NCBI RefSeq assembly: GCF_003063265.1
Contig: NZ_NERU01000005.1
Location: 62,001 to 126,000 of the forward strand
Length of the DNA stretch: 64,000 nucleotides
Reading direction: 5' to 3'
Source: Limnohabitans sp. WS1
GTDB lineage: Bacteria > Pseudomonadota > Gammaproteobacteria > Burkholderiales > Burkholderiaceae_C
The notes beneath the pieces were generated by a model. That model was not told the origin of the DNA and searched no databases. It was given only the letters and a program-made list of their open reading frames with translations. Positions 18,653-26,950 of this stretch are shown here, in pieces. Every line of letters starts with the position of its first letter. Position 1 is the first letter of the stretch. Made by a program: the position numbers and the translations under genes.

Positions 18653-19509
18653 CACCAATCACCTTGCCCTGACATGCGTTCTTCAAGATCACTGACGTTG
18701 ACCATCTGCCGATAAGCGTGCCAGCTGCCATGCCCCAGCATGGGAACGATCAGGATCAATCCCAAAAACAAGGACATGAATCCAAGCAAAGTAAAACCCA
18801 TGATCAAAAATGCCCACAGCGCCATGGGCAATGGATGCGTGAGTACAGCTTTCCAACTTGTGAGAACAGCCTGCAATACACTCACTTTTCGGTCCAGCAA
18901 CAGGGGCATGGAAATGACACTGGATGCAAAAACAGGGGCGGCCATCACACCGCCTAAGCCCAGCCAAATTTCGAACAAAAAATTGTTTTCAGCCAGTACC
19001 ACATGCCTGATGAAATCCATGGGCGTGTGAATGGGCACCGGTGCAAACAAAGTGATCAACGCCGATGAAGTGATGACCCAACCTGTTGCCGCCAATGCCA
19101 ACAGCAAACCAAAACGAATCAAACACCAATAACTGTCGGGTTGTTTTCGAAAACGCATTTGCCATTGGGTCCAAGTGCGGATCAGCAGTTGCAGATTCAC
19201 CTCTTCACCACGTTCGATGGCACGACTCATTGCATAAAGGCTGGTCGCCAGCACAGGGGCTATCACCATAAAGCCTGACAAGCCGCCAGCGAGCAACCAA
19301 AAACGGTCATGGGCAACCCAGGCAATGAGTGAGCCTGCCAAGGCCAACACCAAGCCATGCAAAGTACTCAGCAATGGCGCTTTGGCAAAATCTTTGAACC
19401 CCAAGGCCAGCCAATGCAAAGGCTGGTCCATGGCAATGGGCAAGATGGGGGGTAAACCATGACCGTTTGAGCCATTGGAGGATGGAGGGGTTTTGGATAA
19501 CTGCATCAA
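18652..19509 (-). CDS. Integral membrane protein, DUF2189 family
   Basis: 285 residues with about six hydrophobic segments after a polar N-terminal tail. The stretch LHWLALGFKDFAKAPLLSTLHGLVLAL is characteristic of DUF2189 (shown here as two parts, LHWLALGFKDF and LLSTLHGLVLAL). The function is not established; relatives often lie near respiratory or copper genes. The start at 19509 could also be the next Met. The gene overlaps DUF2788 downstream. Confidence 0.82.
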   Translation of the reverse strand: MMQLSKTPPSSNGSNGHGLPPILPIAMDQPLHWLALGFKDFAKAPLLSTLHGLVLALAGSLIAWVAHDRFWLLAGGLSGFMVIAPVLATSLYAMSRAIERGEEVNLQLLIRTWTQWQMRFRKQPDSYWCLIRFGLLLALAATGWVITSSALITLFAPVPIHTPMDFIRHVVLAENNFLFEIWLGLGGVMAAPVFASSVISMPLLLDRKVSVLQAVLTSWKAVLTHPLPMALWAFLIMGFTLLGFMSLFLGLILIVPMLGHGSWHAYRQMVNVSDLEERMSGQGDW

Positions 19510-19574
19510 AACAGCTTACCCAAACTTCATCTTGCGCATTTGATACAAGTCAAGGCTGAAAAAACGAACAATAA

Positions 19575-19598
19575 AAAACTGCCCCTCAGGGCAGTTTT
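19575..19598 (-). terminator. Rho-independent terminator
   Basis: 10-bp stem AAAACTGCCC / GGGCAGTTTT with loop CTCA, followed on the minus strand by a T-rich run. It lies 21 bp after the Spy-like gene's stop. Confidence 0.85.
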
Positions 19599-19619
19599 GC
19601 AATGATCAAAAGGGCCAGA

Positions 19620-20105
19620 TCAATGCCGATGACCATGCTCGTGTTTGGATGCATGCATGCTGCCCTGCATTCGAGACATGTGGCGCATGCTTTGTGCATC
19701 AAAAATGACTTTTTGCTCCGCAGTCAACTGCCCATAAAACACCCGTGTGGCTTCGGCATGCTTTTGCATGTGTGCATCACGTTGTTGCCTCATTGTCTGC
19801 ATCTGGTCAAGGCGTTCGGGCGTTGTCATTTTTTCAAAAACAGCACGATCAGGGCGCACCGGATGCCCGGGTTTTTGCATGGTTTGAACAAAACTTTGCC
19901 AAGCTGCATCTTGCGAAGCAGACAGATTCAATTGGGCATGTAATGTTTCCAAATGCTTGGCATGACGATCAGCGCCATGCTGGCGCTGGGTCTGTGAATG
20001 TGCAGCCGAAACAGCGCCTGTTGAAGCTGGAGTTTGGGAAAAACTCATGCCAGATACCGCAAGCAGCAAACTGGCAGAGATCAAAGACAAACGAATCGAT
20101 TTCAT
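19620..20105 (-). CDS. Periplasmic Spy/CpxP-like protein with LTxxQ motif
   Basis: 161 residues from the ATG at 20105. A signal peptide (MKSIRLSLISASLLLAVSG) is followed by a helical, His- and Met-rich protein with the LTAEQK motif of the Spy/CpxP/CnrX superfamily near 120. The C-terminus is metal-ligand-rich (SMHASKHEHGHRH). Family members are periplasmic chaperones or metal sensors. The His/Met content and position beside copZ/copA suggest periplasmic copper buffering or sensing, which is inference. It has its own terminator downstream. Confidence 0.8.
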   Translation of the reverse strand: MKSIRLSLISASLLLAVSGMSFSQTPASTGAVSAAHSQTQRQHGADRHAKHLETLHAQLNLSASQDAAWQSFVQTMQKPGHPVRPDRAVFEKMTTPERLDQMQTMRQQRDAHMQKHAEATRVFYGQLTAEQKVIFDAQSMRHMSRMQGSMHASKHEHGHRH

Positions 20106-20179
20106 GGAAAACACCCTTTCAGTGATGGAGTGACTGAAGTCTGATGGACCCATGTGTCTGCGATGCGCTGTGCCTTGTA

Positions 20180-20204
20180 AAGAAAAATAAAGCCCTCGAA
20201 GGCT
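20180..20204 (-). terminator. Probable rho-independent terminator after the DUF2892 gene
   Basis: On the minus strand a short stem (AGCCT ... GGGCT, loop TCGA, one G-T pair) is followed by a T-rich run. It would end the copZ-DUF2892 transcript. Confidence 0.6.
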
Positions 20205-20207
20205 AAA

Positions 20208-20402
20208 TCAAATATTTTTGTTTTTGCAAGTGTTGATGCCCAGCAAGCCGTACGGTGGACACCAGCCAATCAAACCCGTCGCCAAAGGCACCAAACCGAC
20301 CCAGCCCCAAGCACCGACTGTGCCCGTGGCAGCCAAAGCCACCAAAACCACACCCAGCACAATGCGCAAAATACGATCAATACCGCCTACGTTCGATGTC
20401 AT
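20208..20402 (-). CDS. Small membrane protein, DUF2892 family
   Basis: 64 residues. The N-terminal MTSNVGGIDRILRIVLG and the GWCPPYGLLGINTC ending are typical of DUF2892 (YgaP-transmembrane-like) proteins, with two membrane segments between. The conserved Cys of WCPPY and a second Cys near the end are present. Function is unknown; the family often accompanies rhodanese or metal-handling genes. It lies 27 bp after copZ, so the two are likely cotranscribed. Confidence 0.85.
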   Translation of the reverse strand: MTSNVGGIDRILRIVLGVVLVALAATGTVGAWGWVGLVPLATGLIGWCPPYGLLGINTCKNKNI

Positions 20403-20429
20403 GAGTTTTCCTTTTTAAAAATAAATGAA

Positions 20430-20627
20430 TCAATGGACGACACGATAGCCTTCGTCCTCAATGGCCTGAATGAATTTTTCAGCCGGCAAGTCAGACAACA
20501 CTTCAACAAAGTCAACAGTGCGGTCGATCACAATTTTGGCATGCGCGTCTATGGCCAACAAGGCCTTTGAGACAGCTTTCTCACAGTGGGCACAAGTCAT
20601 GCCTTCAACGTTAAAAATATGCTTCAT
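20430..20627 (-). CDS. copZ: CopZ-like copper chaperone (HMA domain)
   Basis: 65 residues from the ATG at 20627, a single heavy-metal-associated domain with GMTCAHC at 9-15. Such proteins carry Cu(I) in the cytoplasm and hand it to the CopA ATPase. An upstream frame adds 12 residues that do not fit the family. It is divergent from copA with 63 bp between start codons. I see no clear CueR-type palindrome there. Confidence 0.88.
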   Translation of the reverse strand: MKHIFNVEGMTCAHCEKAVSKALLAIDAHAKIVIDRTVDFVEVLSDLPAEKFIQAIEDEGYRVVH

Positions 20628-20690
20628 GATGCAAAGACACAAAGGTTCATGGGTTGAGATCAAAGCATATTCCCAAACGCAAAGGTTTTC

Positions 20691-22910
20691 ATGACACAGA
20701 TCAATTCAGAGCGCAGCACTTACACCATCGGCATTGGTGGCATGACCTGCGCATCATGTGTCAGCAGGGTTGAAAAAGCGTTGCTGAAGGTTCCAAGCGT
20801 TGAATCGGTGAGTGTCAATTTGGCCACTGAAATGGCCTGTATTGAAGTGACATCAGACGGGACGACAGAAGCACTTTTGCGCCGAGCCATTCGCGATGCA
20901 GGCTATGAACCACGCATTCAGCAAGGTCATTCCGAACAGAAAAAGGAAACAACATGGTCCGGTTTTGCACCGGTGGCCATGGGTTTGCTTTTGTCGGCGC
21001 CATTGATGATGCCCATGCTGGGTGAATCGTTGGGTCAGCACTGGATGCTGCCTGCTTGGGTTCAATTTGCCTTGGCCACACCTGTGCAATTTGTCTTGGG
21101 GGCACATTTCTACAAATCGGCTTGGCATGCACTCAAGGCTTTGACCGGCAATATGGAGCTTTTGGTGGCATTGGGCACCACGGCTGGTTGGGCTTTATCG
21201 GTCTGGTTATGGATCCATGCGCAAGAAGGTCATGCGCCGCATTTGTATTTCGAGGGGTCAGCCGTGGTCATCACTTTGGTGATGTTAGGCAAGTGGCTCG
21301 AAGGCCGAGCCAAAAAACAAACCACCGAAGCCATCAGTGCGTTGCACGCTTTAAGGCCTGACGTGGTGCATTGGGTGGGTGAGGAAGGCCAAATCGATGT
21401 GCCTGTGGATGAAATACGGGTTGGAGATCACATTGTGGTGAAACCTGGAGAGCGTTATCCCGTCGATGGTGAGATCTTGGAGGGCCAAACACAGGCTGAC
21501 GAATCCATGCTCACTGGTGAAGCTTTGCCTGTGGATAAAAAACAAGGTGACCCATTAACAGGTGGTGCCATCAATGGCGATGGCACCGTACTTGTGCAGG
21601 TGAAGGCCGTAGGCCAGGACACTGTTCTTTCCAACATCATTCGATGGGTCGAACAAGCTCAGGCCCACAAAGCGCCGATCCAACGCTTGGTAGACAAAGT
21701 TGCTGAAATATTTGTGCCGGTGGTCGTCTTTGTGGCCATGGTCACTTGGGCCATTTGGCTTTGGCAAGGGGCATCATTTGAAACCGCGTTGATCCATGCA
21801 GTGGCAGTGCTGGTCATTGCCTGCCCCTGTGCGCTGGGTCTGGCCACACCCGTGGCCATCATGGCGGGCACAGGTGTGGCCGCCAAACATGGCATCCTCA
21901 TCCAGGATGTCACCGCATTGGAAACAGCCCATCGGGTTCAAACCATCGTTTTTGACAAAACAGGCACCTTGACACAAGGACGGCCACAGCTGATCGGACA
22001 AGTGCCCGGACCGGATGAAAAAAACAATACGGCACTGATGTGGGCAGCAAGCGTTCAAAGTGCCAGTGAACACCCATTGGCTCAGGCGGTGGTCAATGCC
22101 GCAAAAGCGCAGGGCATCAAACTGCAAACGCCACAAGCCATGGTGGCCCTGCCCGGAAAAGGTGTTCAAGCCCAACTCAATGAGCGACACCTTTTGTTAG
22201 GCAGCTTGCGTTGGTTGGAAGAAGAGGGTTTGAACACCCTGTGTTGGCAAACGGAAATGGGGCATTTTCAAGCGCAAGGTGCCACGCTTTCTGCATTGGC
22301 AGAACGAACGCCTGAAGGACTCAAACCATTGTTGCTCATGGCTTTTGGTGACGAACCCAAGCCCGAAGCACAAAAAGCCTTGGCCTCTTTGCGCCAAAGA
22401 GGCATCAAGTTGGTCATGATTTCCGGAGACAACACCATGGCAGCACAGGCCATGGGTCGCAAGCTCGGTTTGAAGCCAGAACAAGGTGAGGTTCAGGCCA
22501 ATGTGTTGCCACAACAAAAAGCCGCCGAAATTGAAAAGCTGAAAAAAGACCATGGCAGTCGAGTTGTTGCCATGGTGGGCGATGGTGTCAACGACGCCCC
22601 TGCATTGGCGGCTGCGGATCTGGGCATCGCCATGGGAAATGGCACCGATGTGGCCAGGCATGCCGCAGGCATGACACTCATGCGAGGCGATGTGACTTTG
22701 GTGGAAGCCGCTTTGGACATTTCAGCGAGCACCGTGCAAAAAATCAGACAAAACTTGTTCTGGGCATTTGCCTACAACGTGGCTGGCATTCCCTTGGCAG
22801 CAGCCGGTTATCTCAATCCCATAGTGGCAGGCGCAGCCATGGCCTTGAGTTCGGTCACTGTGATGGCCAACGCCTTGTTGCTCAAGCGCTGGAGTCCAAA
22901 GAAAAAGTAG
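20691..22910 (+). CDS. copA: Copper-exporting P-type ATPase CopA
   Basis: 739 residues. One N-terminal HMA domain with GMTCASC (17-23). Eight membrane segments are expected, with the P1B ion-binding motif ACPCALGLATP in the sixth. The phosphorylation motif DKTGTLTQG, the nucleotide-domain SEHPLAQAVV and the hinge MVGDGVNDAPAL are all intact. The actuator-domain motif reads TGEALPVDK. It exports Cu(I), or possibly Ag(I), from the cytoplasm. It is divergent from copZ. Its 3' end overlaps the convergent DUF535 gene by 29 bp. It holds the exact mirror axis of the two DnaA-box modules, which is probably coincidence. Confidence 0.96.
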   Translation: MTQINSERSTYTIGIGGMTCASCVSRVEKALLKVPSVESVSVNLATEMACIEVTSDGTTEALLRRAIRDAGYEPRIQQGHSEQKKETTWSGFAPVAMGLLLSAPLMMPMLGESLGQHWMLPAWVQFALATPVQFVLGAHFYKSAWHALKALTGNMELLVALGTTAGWALSVWLWIHAQEGHAPHLYFEGSAVVITLVMLGKWLEGRAKKQTTEAISALHALRPDVVHWVGEEGQIDVPVDEIRVGDHIVVKPGERYPVDGEILEGQTQADESMLTGEALPVDKKQGDPLTGGAINGDGTVLVQVKAVGQDTVLSNIIRWVEQAQAHKAPIQRLVDKVAEIFVPVVVFVAMVTWAIWLWQGASFETALIHAVAVLVIACPCALGLATPVAIMAGTGVAAKHGILIQDVTALETAHRVQTIVFDKTGTLTQGRPQLIGQVPGPDEKNNTALMWAASVQSASEHPLAQAVVNAAKAQGIKLQTPQAMVALPGKGVQAQLNERHLLLGSLRWLEEEGLNTLCWQTEMGHFQAQGATLSALAERTPEGLKPLLLMAFGDEPKPEAQKALASLRQRGIKLVMISGDNTMAAQAMGRKLGLKPEQGEVQANVLPQQKAAEIEKLKKDHGSRVVAMVGDGVNDAPALAAADLGIAMGNGTDVARHAAGMTLMRGDVTLVEAALDISASTVQKIRQNLFWAFAYNVAGIPLAAAGYLNPIVAGAAMALSSVTVMANALLLKRWSPKKK

Positions 22911-23793
22911 TCGCCTCATCACGGTACGCACCCACAGTGCTGTCCATGCTCAACAAAAGACAAGACAAAATGGTCGCTTTGCGTTTGGCCTCAGCTCTTT
23001 TGTGAGATGCAACATCACTGAAATCACTGGGCAAATGGACCCGGGGATGAAGATGAAAAAAACCGGACTGCTTTTTGACAGCACCCAGTTCTATCCACAA
23101 ACCATCGAGATCTGTTTTGATTTTTTTTCGTCGCTTGGGATTGAGCGCAACCCGCTGGTGATTACCCACCAAGAGGACATCCTCACAACCCAACAACATG
23201 GCCAAATGACGGGACAGTTGGGTGATCAAAACAGCGGGCCGCAAACCATGCAACGCTTTGGTGGCTTGACGAATGATTTCTTTGCCATCGTGATCACGGT
23301 TGCCATGAAGACGCGTGATGATCATGTTGAAGCCATGGTCGGAGCTGGCCAACAAAAAAGAAACCGTGAAGATGACCCTGCCCTGCCATTGCAGCAAAAG
23401 ACTCATTTCACCTTCACGATGTCCTTCACCCAAAGATAAAAGCGACAAAACCATCAAGTCACCTGATTTGCTGGGTACCTCTGCCAGAACAATCGCTTGC
23501 GTGACGGATTCATTGAAGAGCTTTGACCAACCGGCCACTTCAAGCGTTCGATAGTGGTTCAACAAAAGTTCAACGCGATCTTGGCACTTGAGCGGTTCAA
23601 AAGCATAAGGGCGATAGATGCGGGTCAACAATTTTGGAGTGGCTGGAAGTCTGTCCCAGAGAATTTTTTTTGAACGCACAAAACGCAACCACATCCACGT
23701 TGCGCGGGGGTATAGCAAAGTTCCCAGCAAGAACTTCAAGCGCTCACGGGGGTGCGGCTTCAAAACAGCAACGCTTTCTTTCCACAAAGACAT
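22882..23793 (-). CDS. VirK/YbjX (DUF535) family protein
   Basis: 303 residues. Matches the DUF535 family (VirK of Shigella, YbjX of E. coli) in the N-terminal RIYRPYAFEPLKCQDRVELL region and in GEGHREGEMSLLLQW and the downstream ITRLHGNRDHD. No signal peptide or membrane segment is clear. The biochemical role is unknown; relatives affect outer-membrane or virulence-factor stability. It overlaps the 3' end of copA on the opposite strand. Its upstream region is the AT-rich tract and DnaA-box module B. Confidence 0.85.
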   Translation of the reverse strand: MSLWKESVAVLKPHPRERLKFLLGTLLYPRATWMWLRFVRSKKILWDRLPATPKLLTRIYRPYAFEPLKCQDRVELLLNHYRTLEVAGWSKLFNESVTQAIVLAEVPSKSGDLMVLSLLSLGEGHREGEMSLLLQWQGRVIFTVSFLLASSDHGFNMIITRLHGNRDHDGKEIIRQATKALHGLRPAVLITQLSRHLAMLLGCEDVLLVGNHQRVALNPKRRKKIKTDLDGLWIELGAVKKQSGFFHLHPRVHLPSDFSDVASHKRAEAKRKATILSCLLLSMDSTVGAYRDEATTFSLDSSA

Positions 23794-23805
23794 GTCCGAA
23801 CTTCA

Positions 23806-24156
23806 ATGAATAAATTTTAATTAAAACTTAAATTTTTAATAAAATCAATAATTTGTTACTTTAAATGTAATAAATTGCTTTTCTAGAGGGTCAAAAAAAT
23901 TTTTGACAGATAAAACCTGGCGATAGGGTCCAAAAAAATCAAAGCCGATGACAAAGTCTGTGGATAAAAAAAGGACAAGATCCCACTTATCCACAGACCT
24001 GAGGTCCACCACAAAGTTGTTCATGAAACCGTGACAGCAAAAAAGCAAAGTCACACACATCCAAAAAAACAAGATAAGTCATTGTTTTTTATAGATAAAT
24101 GATGGTTATCCACAGAAAAGAGCCTGCCTTACCTACTACGACTAATTAAAGATATA
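23806..24156 (-). other. Candidate replication-origin-like region: AT-rich tract plus DnaA-box module B
   Basis: This 607-bp gap between genes (23794-24400) holds a strikingly AT-rich tract at about 23806-23905; in 23821-23880 only 7 of 60 bases are G or C. Then come perfect DnaA boxes at 23959-23967 (reverse), 23987-23995 (forward) and 24106-24114 (forward), and a 30-bp motif at 24127-24156. Read on the minus strand, the motif, boxes and spacings repeat module A at 18238-18435 exactly. AT-rich unwinding DNA next to consensus DnaA boxes is the standard layout of oriC. dnaA and rpmH are not in the window. From 24157 to 24375 I see nothing I can name. Confidence 0.7.
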
Positions 24157-24375
24157 GAAATACAGATAAGAAGGAATAACTGTCTTGTGCCTCTGAAAAC
24201 GGTCATGACATGACAAAGCCTCAGCAAGGGTCATCGGAGCCGAGCAGGTAGGGGAGCCTTTAAAAACGAATTCAAGAGCTTGTTAAGCGTCCCAAGAGGC
24301 GTGTGAACACTCCAAAGTCCTTGAGCTCAGACAGGGTCAAATTTTTCAAAAATCACCTGCTTGACCGGGCAGGCC

Positions 24376-24402
24376 AAAAAAAAGCCCCGAAGGGCTTTTT
24401 TT
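24376..24402. terminator. Rho-independent terminator
   Basis: Stem AAAAAAAGCCC / GGGCTTTTTTT with loop CGAA, T-rich on both strands. It overlaps the aldolase-like gene's stop codon and probably ends that transcript. Confidence 0.88.
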
Positions 24403-25198
24403 AGAGATCAAAACCAGGGTTTTCACGTCCCAGTTTGCGCAGCAAAGATGGCCAAACGAAGGCACCACCCAAACCACCCGTTTGAACACGCATGGCTGTG
24501 GCCACACCGTTCAAGATCTGTGGATCAACCGAAGTCAAGTCTTGAGGTTTTGTTGACCCTGCCAAAGCATCGACCTGAATGCGGCATGTATTTTCAAAGG
24601 TGTACATGGACAAAAACGCATCGGCAATGGTTTTGCCAACGGTCAACAAGCCATGGTTACGCAGCATGAGGTAATTGGCTTGACCCAAATCGGCTTGAAG
24701 ACGAGCTTTTTCGTCATCACGAATGGCAACCCCTTCATACCCGTGATAAGCCAGAGAGGCCAACACAAACGTGCTTTGTTGGCTGATGGGCAACACCCCA
24801 TGCTGCTGGGCACTCACCGCCACACCTGCCCGGGTGTGCGTGTGAAGTACACACCCTGCATCGGGACGTACTTCATGAACAGCGCTGTGGATGACAAAAC
24901 CCGCCGGATTCACCGGAAATGGACTGTCATGAAGTTTGTTGCAATGCATGTCCACTTTGACAAGGCTCGATGCGGTGATCTCATCGAACATCAAGCCATA
25001 AGGGTTGATCAAAAATTGTTCTTCACCCCCGGTCACCGATGAAGGCAATTTGGCTGTGATGTGCGTGAACACCAAATCGCTCCAGCCATACAAAGCCACC
25101 AGTCGGTAGCAAGCAGCAAGGTCCACACGCAACTGCCATTCATCAGGATGCACACTGCCTTGAAGGCAAGCCATCTGTAAAGCCATATCGTTCTCCAT
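24401..25198 (-). CDS. Class II aldolase/adducin family protein
   Basis: 265 residues. The zinc-binding motif HTHTRAGVAV and a later LMLRNHGLLTVG are the metal and active-site landmarks of the class II aldolase/adducin fold (fuculose-phosphate and ribulose-phosphate types). FTHITAKLP near 60 and YGLMFDEITASSLVKVD support the family. The exact substrate is unknown; many bacterial members are annotated only by fold. It stands alone with its own terminator. The start could be the Met three codons further on. Confidence 0.88.
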   Translation of the reverse strand: MENDMALQMACLQGSVHPDEWQLRVDLAACYRLVALYGWSDLVFTHITAKLPSSVTGGEEQFLINPYGLMFDEITASSLVKVDMHCNKLHDSPFPVNPAGFVIHSAVHEVRPDAGCVLHTHTRAGVAVSAQQHGVLPISQQSTFVLASLAYHGYEGVAIRDDEKARLQADLGQANYLMLRNHGLLTVGKTIADAFLSMYTFENTCRIQVDALAGSTKPQDLTSVDPQILNGVATAMRVQTGGLGGAFVWPSLLRKLGRENPGFDL

Positions 25199-25348
25199 GT
25201 TTGAAAGTAGGAAAACAGCTTAACCAAAAGGCTCAGGCTCTCATGACCTGTGAGTGACTGAGAAAGCTGAGTGTGAACATCCTCAAAACCAGGGTCAAGG
25301 GATGTCTTGACGATTTTTTTCACGATGCGAAAAGACAAATTTAAAAGA

Positions 25349-25612
25349 TCAAGGCCTGGTCAAAATTTCCAGCCGCATCAAAAAATCACGGGCGTAAAGC
25401 CCACCATCATCGTGCGGGCCACACATCTCAGGGGATGCTTGCAGCTGACCACAAACAGCAGGCCGATCCGGATGGTTGAAAATTTTGCATCTCAAGCGCT
25501 CATCCAGCTGCACACAGGCCACCCCTGCAGGTTTGCCATTGGGCATGCCCGGTATCGGTGACGAAATAGAAGGTGCTGTGCAGCATGCAGCACACCCCGG
25601 TCGGCAGTTCAT
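25349..25612 (-). CDS. YkgJ family cysteine-rich (Zn/Fe-chelating) protein
   Basis: 87 residues from the ATG at 25612; a GTG four codons upstream is possible. The N-terminal CRPGCAACC and later Cys residues (VACVQ, LRCKIF, AVCGQ, EMCG) match the YkgJ/UPF0153 family, thought to bind zinc or an iron-sulfur cluster. [14 protein letters not shown] is the typical central motif. Function is unknown. It ends 150 bp upstream of the aldolase-like gene and starts 25 bp from the mltA stop on the same strand. Confidence 0.88.
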   Translation of the reverse strand: MNCRPGCAACCTAPSISSPIPGMPNGKPAGVACVQLDERLRCKIFNHPDRPAVCGQLQASPEMCGPHDDGGLYARDFLMRLEILTRP

Positions 25613-25637
25613 ATGAAAGGGCACGCTTTATAAAAGT

Positions 25638-26792
25638 TCATCGGGGCCACAACACCCAAAGTTTGAGAGGTTGTTTGAGGCGTCCTGCCAACTCGCCAGC
25701 GGCAGGACCCGAACCCACGTAATAGTCGGCCCGGACTGCACCCACAATGGCTGAGCCAGTGTCTTGGGCCAGGACCAAGCGATCCAAAGAAATTTGGGGA
25801 CCCGTCGATTGCAACCAAACCGGGGTGCCATAAGGAATACTGGCCCGGTCCACCGCAATGGAGCGACCCGCCGTCAAAGGAACACCTTGTGCACCTTTGG
25901 GGCCTGGAGGCGTGACACCCATGGGCAGTGCTTCTTCTTTGAAAAAAACAAAGCGCGGGTTTTGCCACAGCAACTCGTTCAATCGTGTGGGGTTGCGTTC
26001 AATCCAATCTTTGATGCCTGGCCAGCTGGCGTCCCGAACCAGGCCTTGGTCCAACAGCCAACGGCCAATGCTTTTATAAGCTTGTTCATTGGTGCCTGCA
26101 AAAGCCAAGCGAAGCAATCGTTGGCGTCCATCGGGTTCATTCACGTTGACCAAACCAGAACCTTGGATGTGCAGCACCATCGCATCCACAGGATCAGCCA
26201 GGTAAACCAGTTCTTTGCCACGCAAAGCGTTGCGGGCTGCAGGAGTCGTTTCAATTTCTTGACGTGAATACCACGGAGAGCGCTGATTCAGTTGTGCCGG
26301 TGGTGCATAAACGGGAACCGAAAATCCCGGACGCGGCAAGCGCGAAGCTGACAGCACAGGTTCGTAATAAGCCGTCAACAAGCCCTCGGCCTGCTTTTGC
26401 GGTGATTCAACCCGATAGGCTTGCAGGTTTTGACGAATCCATTGCCGTTGTTGGGTCACCGAAGCATTCGCCAACTGACGCACTTCGGGGCAAAGCGCAA
26501 GCCACTTTGGACCCGGGCGTTGGCAACTTTGTAACCAAGCGGGCCAGGCTTCATGAATCGCATCATGGTTGAAGCCTGGCAGTTCAGACCAAGGAACAGG
26601 CACCCAGATGCTTTTGGCCTGCGTGATCACAGGCCGAGACAATGCGTCGTTTTTGGCTGTGGCTTCATGGCTTTGGGGCAAAGGGCTTGGAACACTGGGG
26701 GTGAACGAGCAAGCTGTCAGGCTGCCTACAATCGCGACGCATGCCAAAGCAGCCCAAAAGGGGCTAAAACGAAGTAAAGGAAATGAACTCAT
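25638..26792 (-). CDS. mltA: Membrane-bound lytic murein transglycosylase A
   Basis: 384 residues from the ATG at 26792. A lipoprotein signal ends in the lipobox LTAC, so the protein should be anchored in the outer membrane. LTAYYEPVLSASR marks the start of the MltA domain. The C-terminal 3D domain carries the conserved aspartates (LAQDTGSAIVGAVRADYYVG). MltA cleaves peptidoglycan to leave 1,6-anhydro-muramic ends. A longer frame reaches 26858, but those residues precede a good signal peptide. The start codon overlaps that of a small gene on the opposite strand. Confidence 0.93.
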   Translation of the reverse strand: MSSFPLLRFSPFWAALACVAIVGSLTACSFTPSVPSPLPQSHEATAKNDALSRPVITQAKSIWVPVPWSELPGFNHDAIHEAWPAWLQSCQRPGPKWLALCPEVRQLANASVTQQRQWIRQNLQAYRVESPQKQAEGLLTAYYEPVLSASRLPRPGFSVPVYAPPAQLNQRSPWYSRQEIETTPAARNALRGKELVYLADPVDAMVLHIQGSGLVNVNEPDGRQRLLRLAFAGTNEQAYKSIGRWLLDQGLVRDASWPGIKDWIERNPTRLNELLWQNPRFVFFKEEALPMGVTPPGPKGAQGVPLTAGRSIAVDRASIPYGTPVWLQSTGPQISLDRLVLAQDTGSAIVGAVRADYYVGSGPAAGELAGRLKQPLKLWVLWPR

Positions 26793-26940
26793 GGGCTTGA
26801 TTTTGCTGGAGGCTTTGCTTGCAGGGCTTGTTTTTGTCTTGATTGTCTGGTGGACCATGTTTTCTGGAAGAAAAAATGGCGAATTGCCAAGGGCTTCACC
26901 CGAAAAAGAGGATGAAAAAACAGAGAAAAAACCGGACTGA
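26791..26940 (+). CDS. Predicted small single-span membrane protein
   Basis: 49 residues with a good ribosome binding site (AAAGGAA). One membrane segment (about 3-25, ending WWTMFSG) is followed by a basic GRKNG and an acidic, Lys-rich tail (EKEDEKTEKK). The positive-inside pattern puts the tail in the cytoplasm. I do not recognise a named family. Its ATG and the divergent mltA ATG share the same CATG, so the two genes start back to back. It is short enough for standard gene callers to miss. Evidence is the start signal and membrane-protein composition only. Confidence 0.55.
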   Translation: MGLILLEALLAGLVFVLIVWWTMFSGRKNGELPRASPEKEDEKTEKKPD

Positions 26941-26950
26941 AAAAGTCAGT

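Noticed and set aside
20628..20690. A CueR-type copper operator between copZ and copA.
   Set aside because: No clear dyad with the expected spacing was found; regulation is probably copper-dependent but the site cannot be supported.
23845..24072. 75-residue minus-strand frame in the origin-like region.
   Set aside because: It runs through two DnaA boxes and the AT-rich tract, has no ribosome binding site and matches no family I know.
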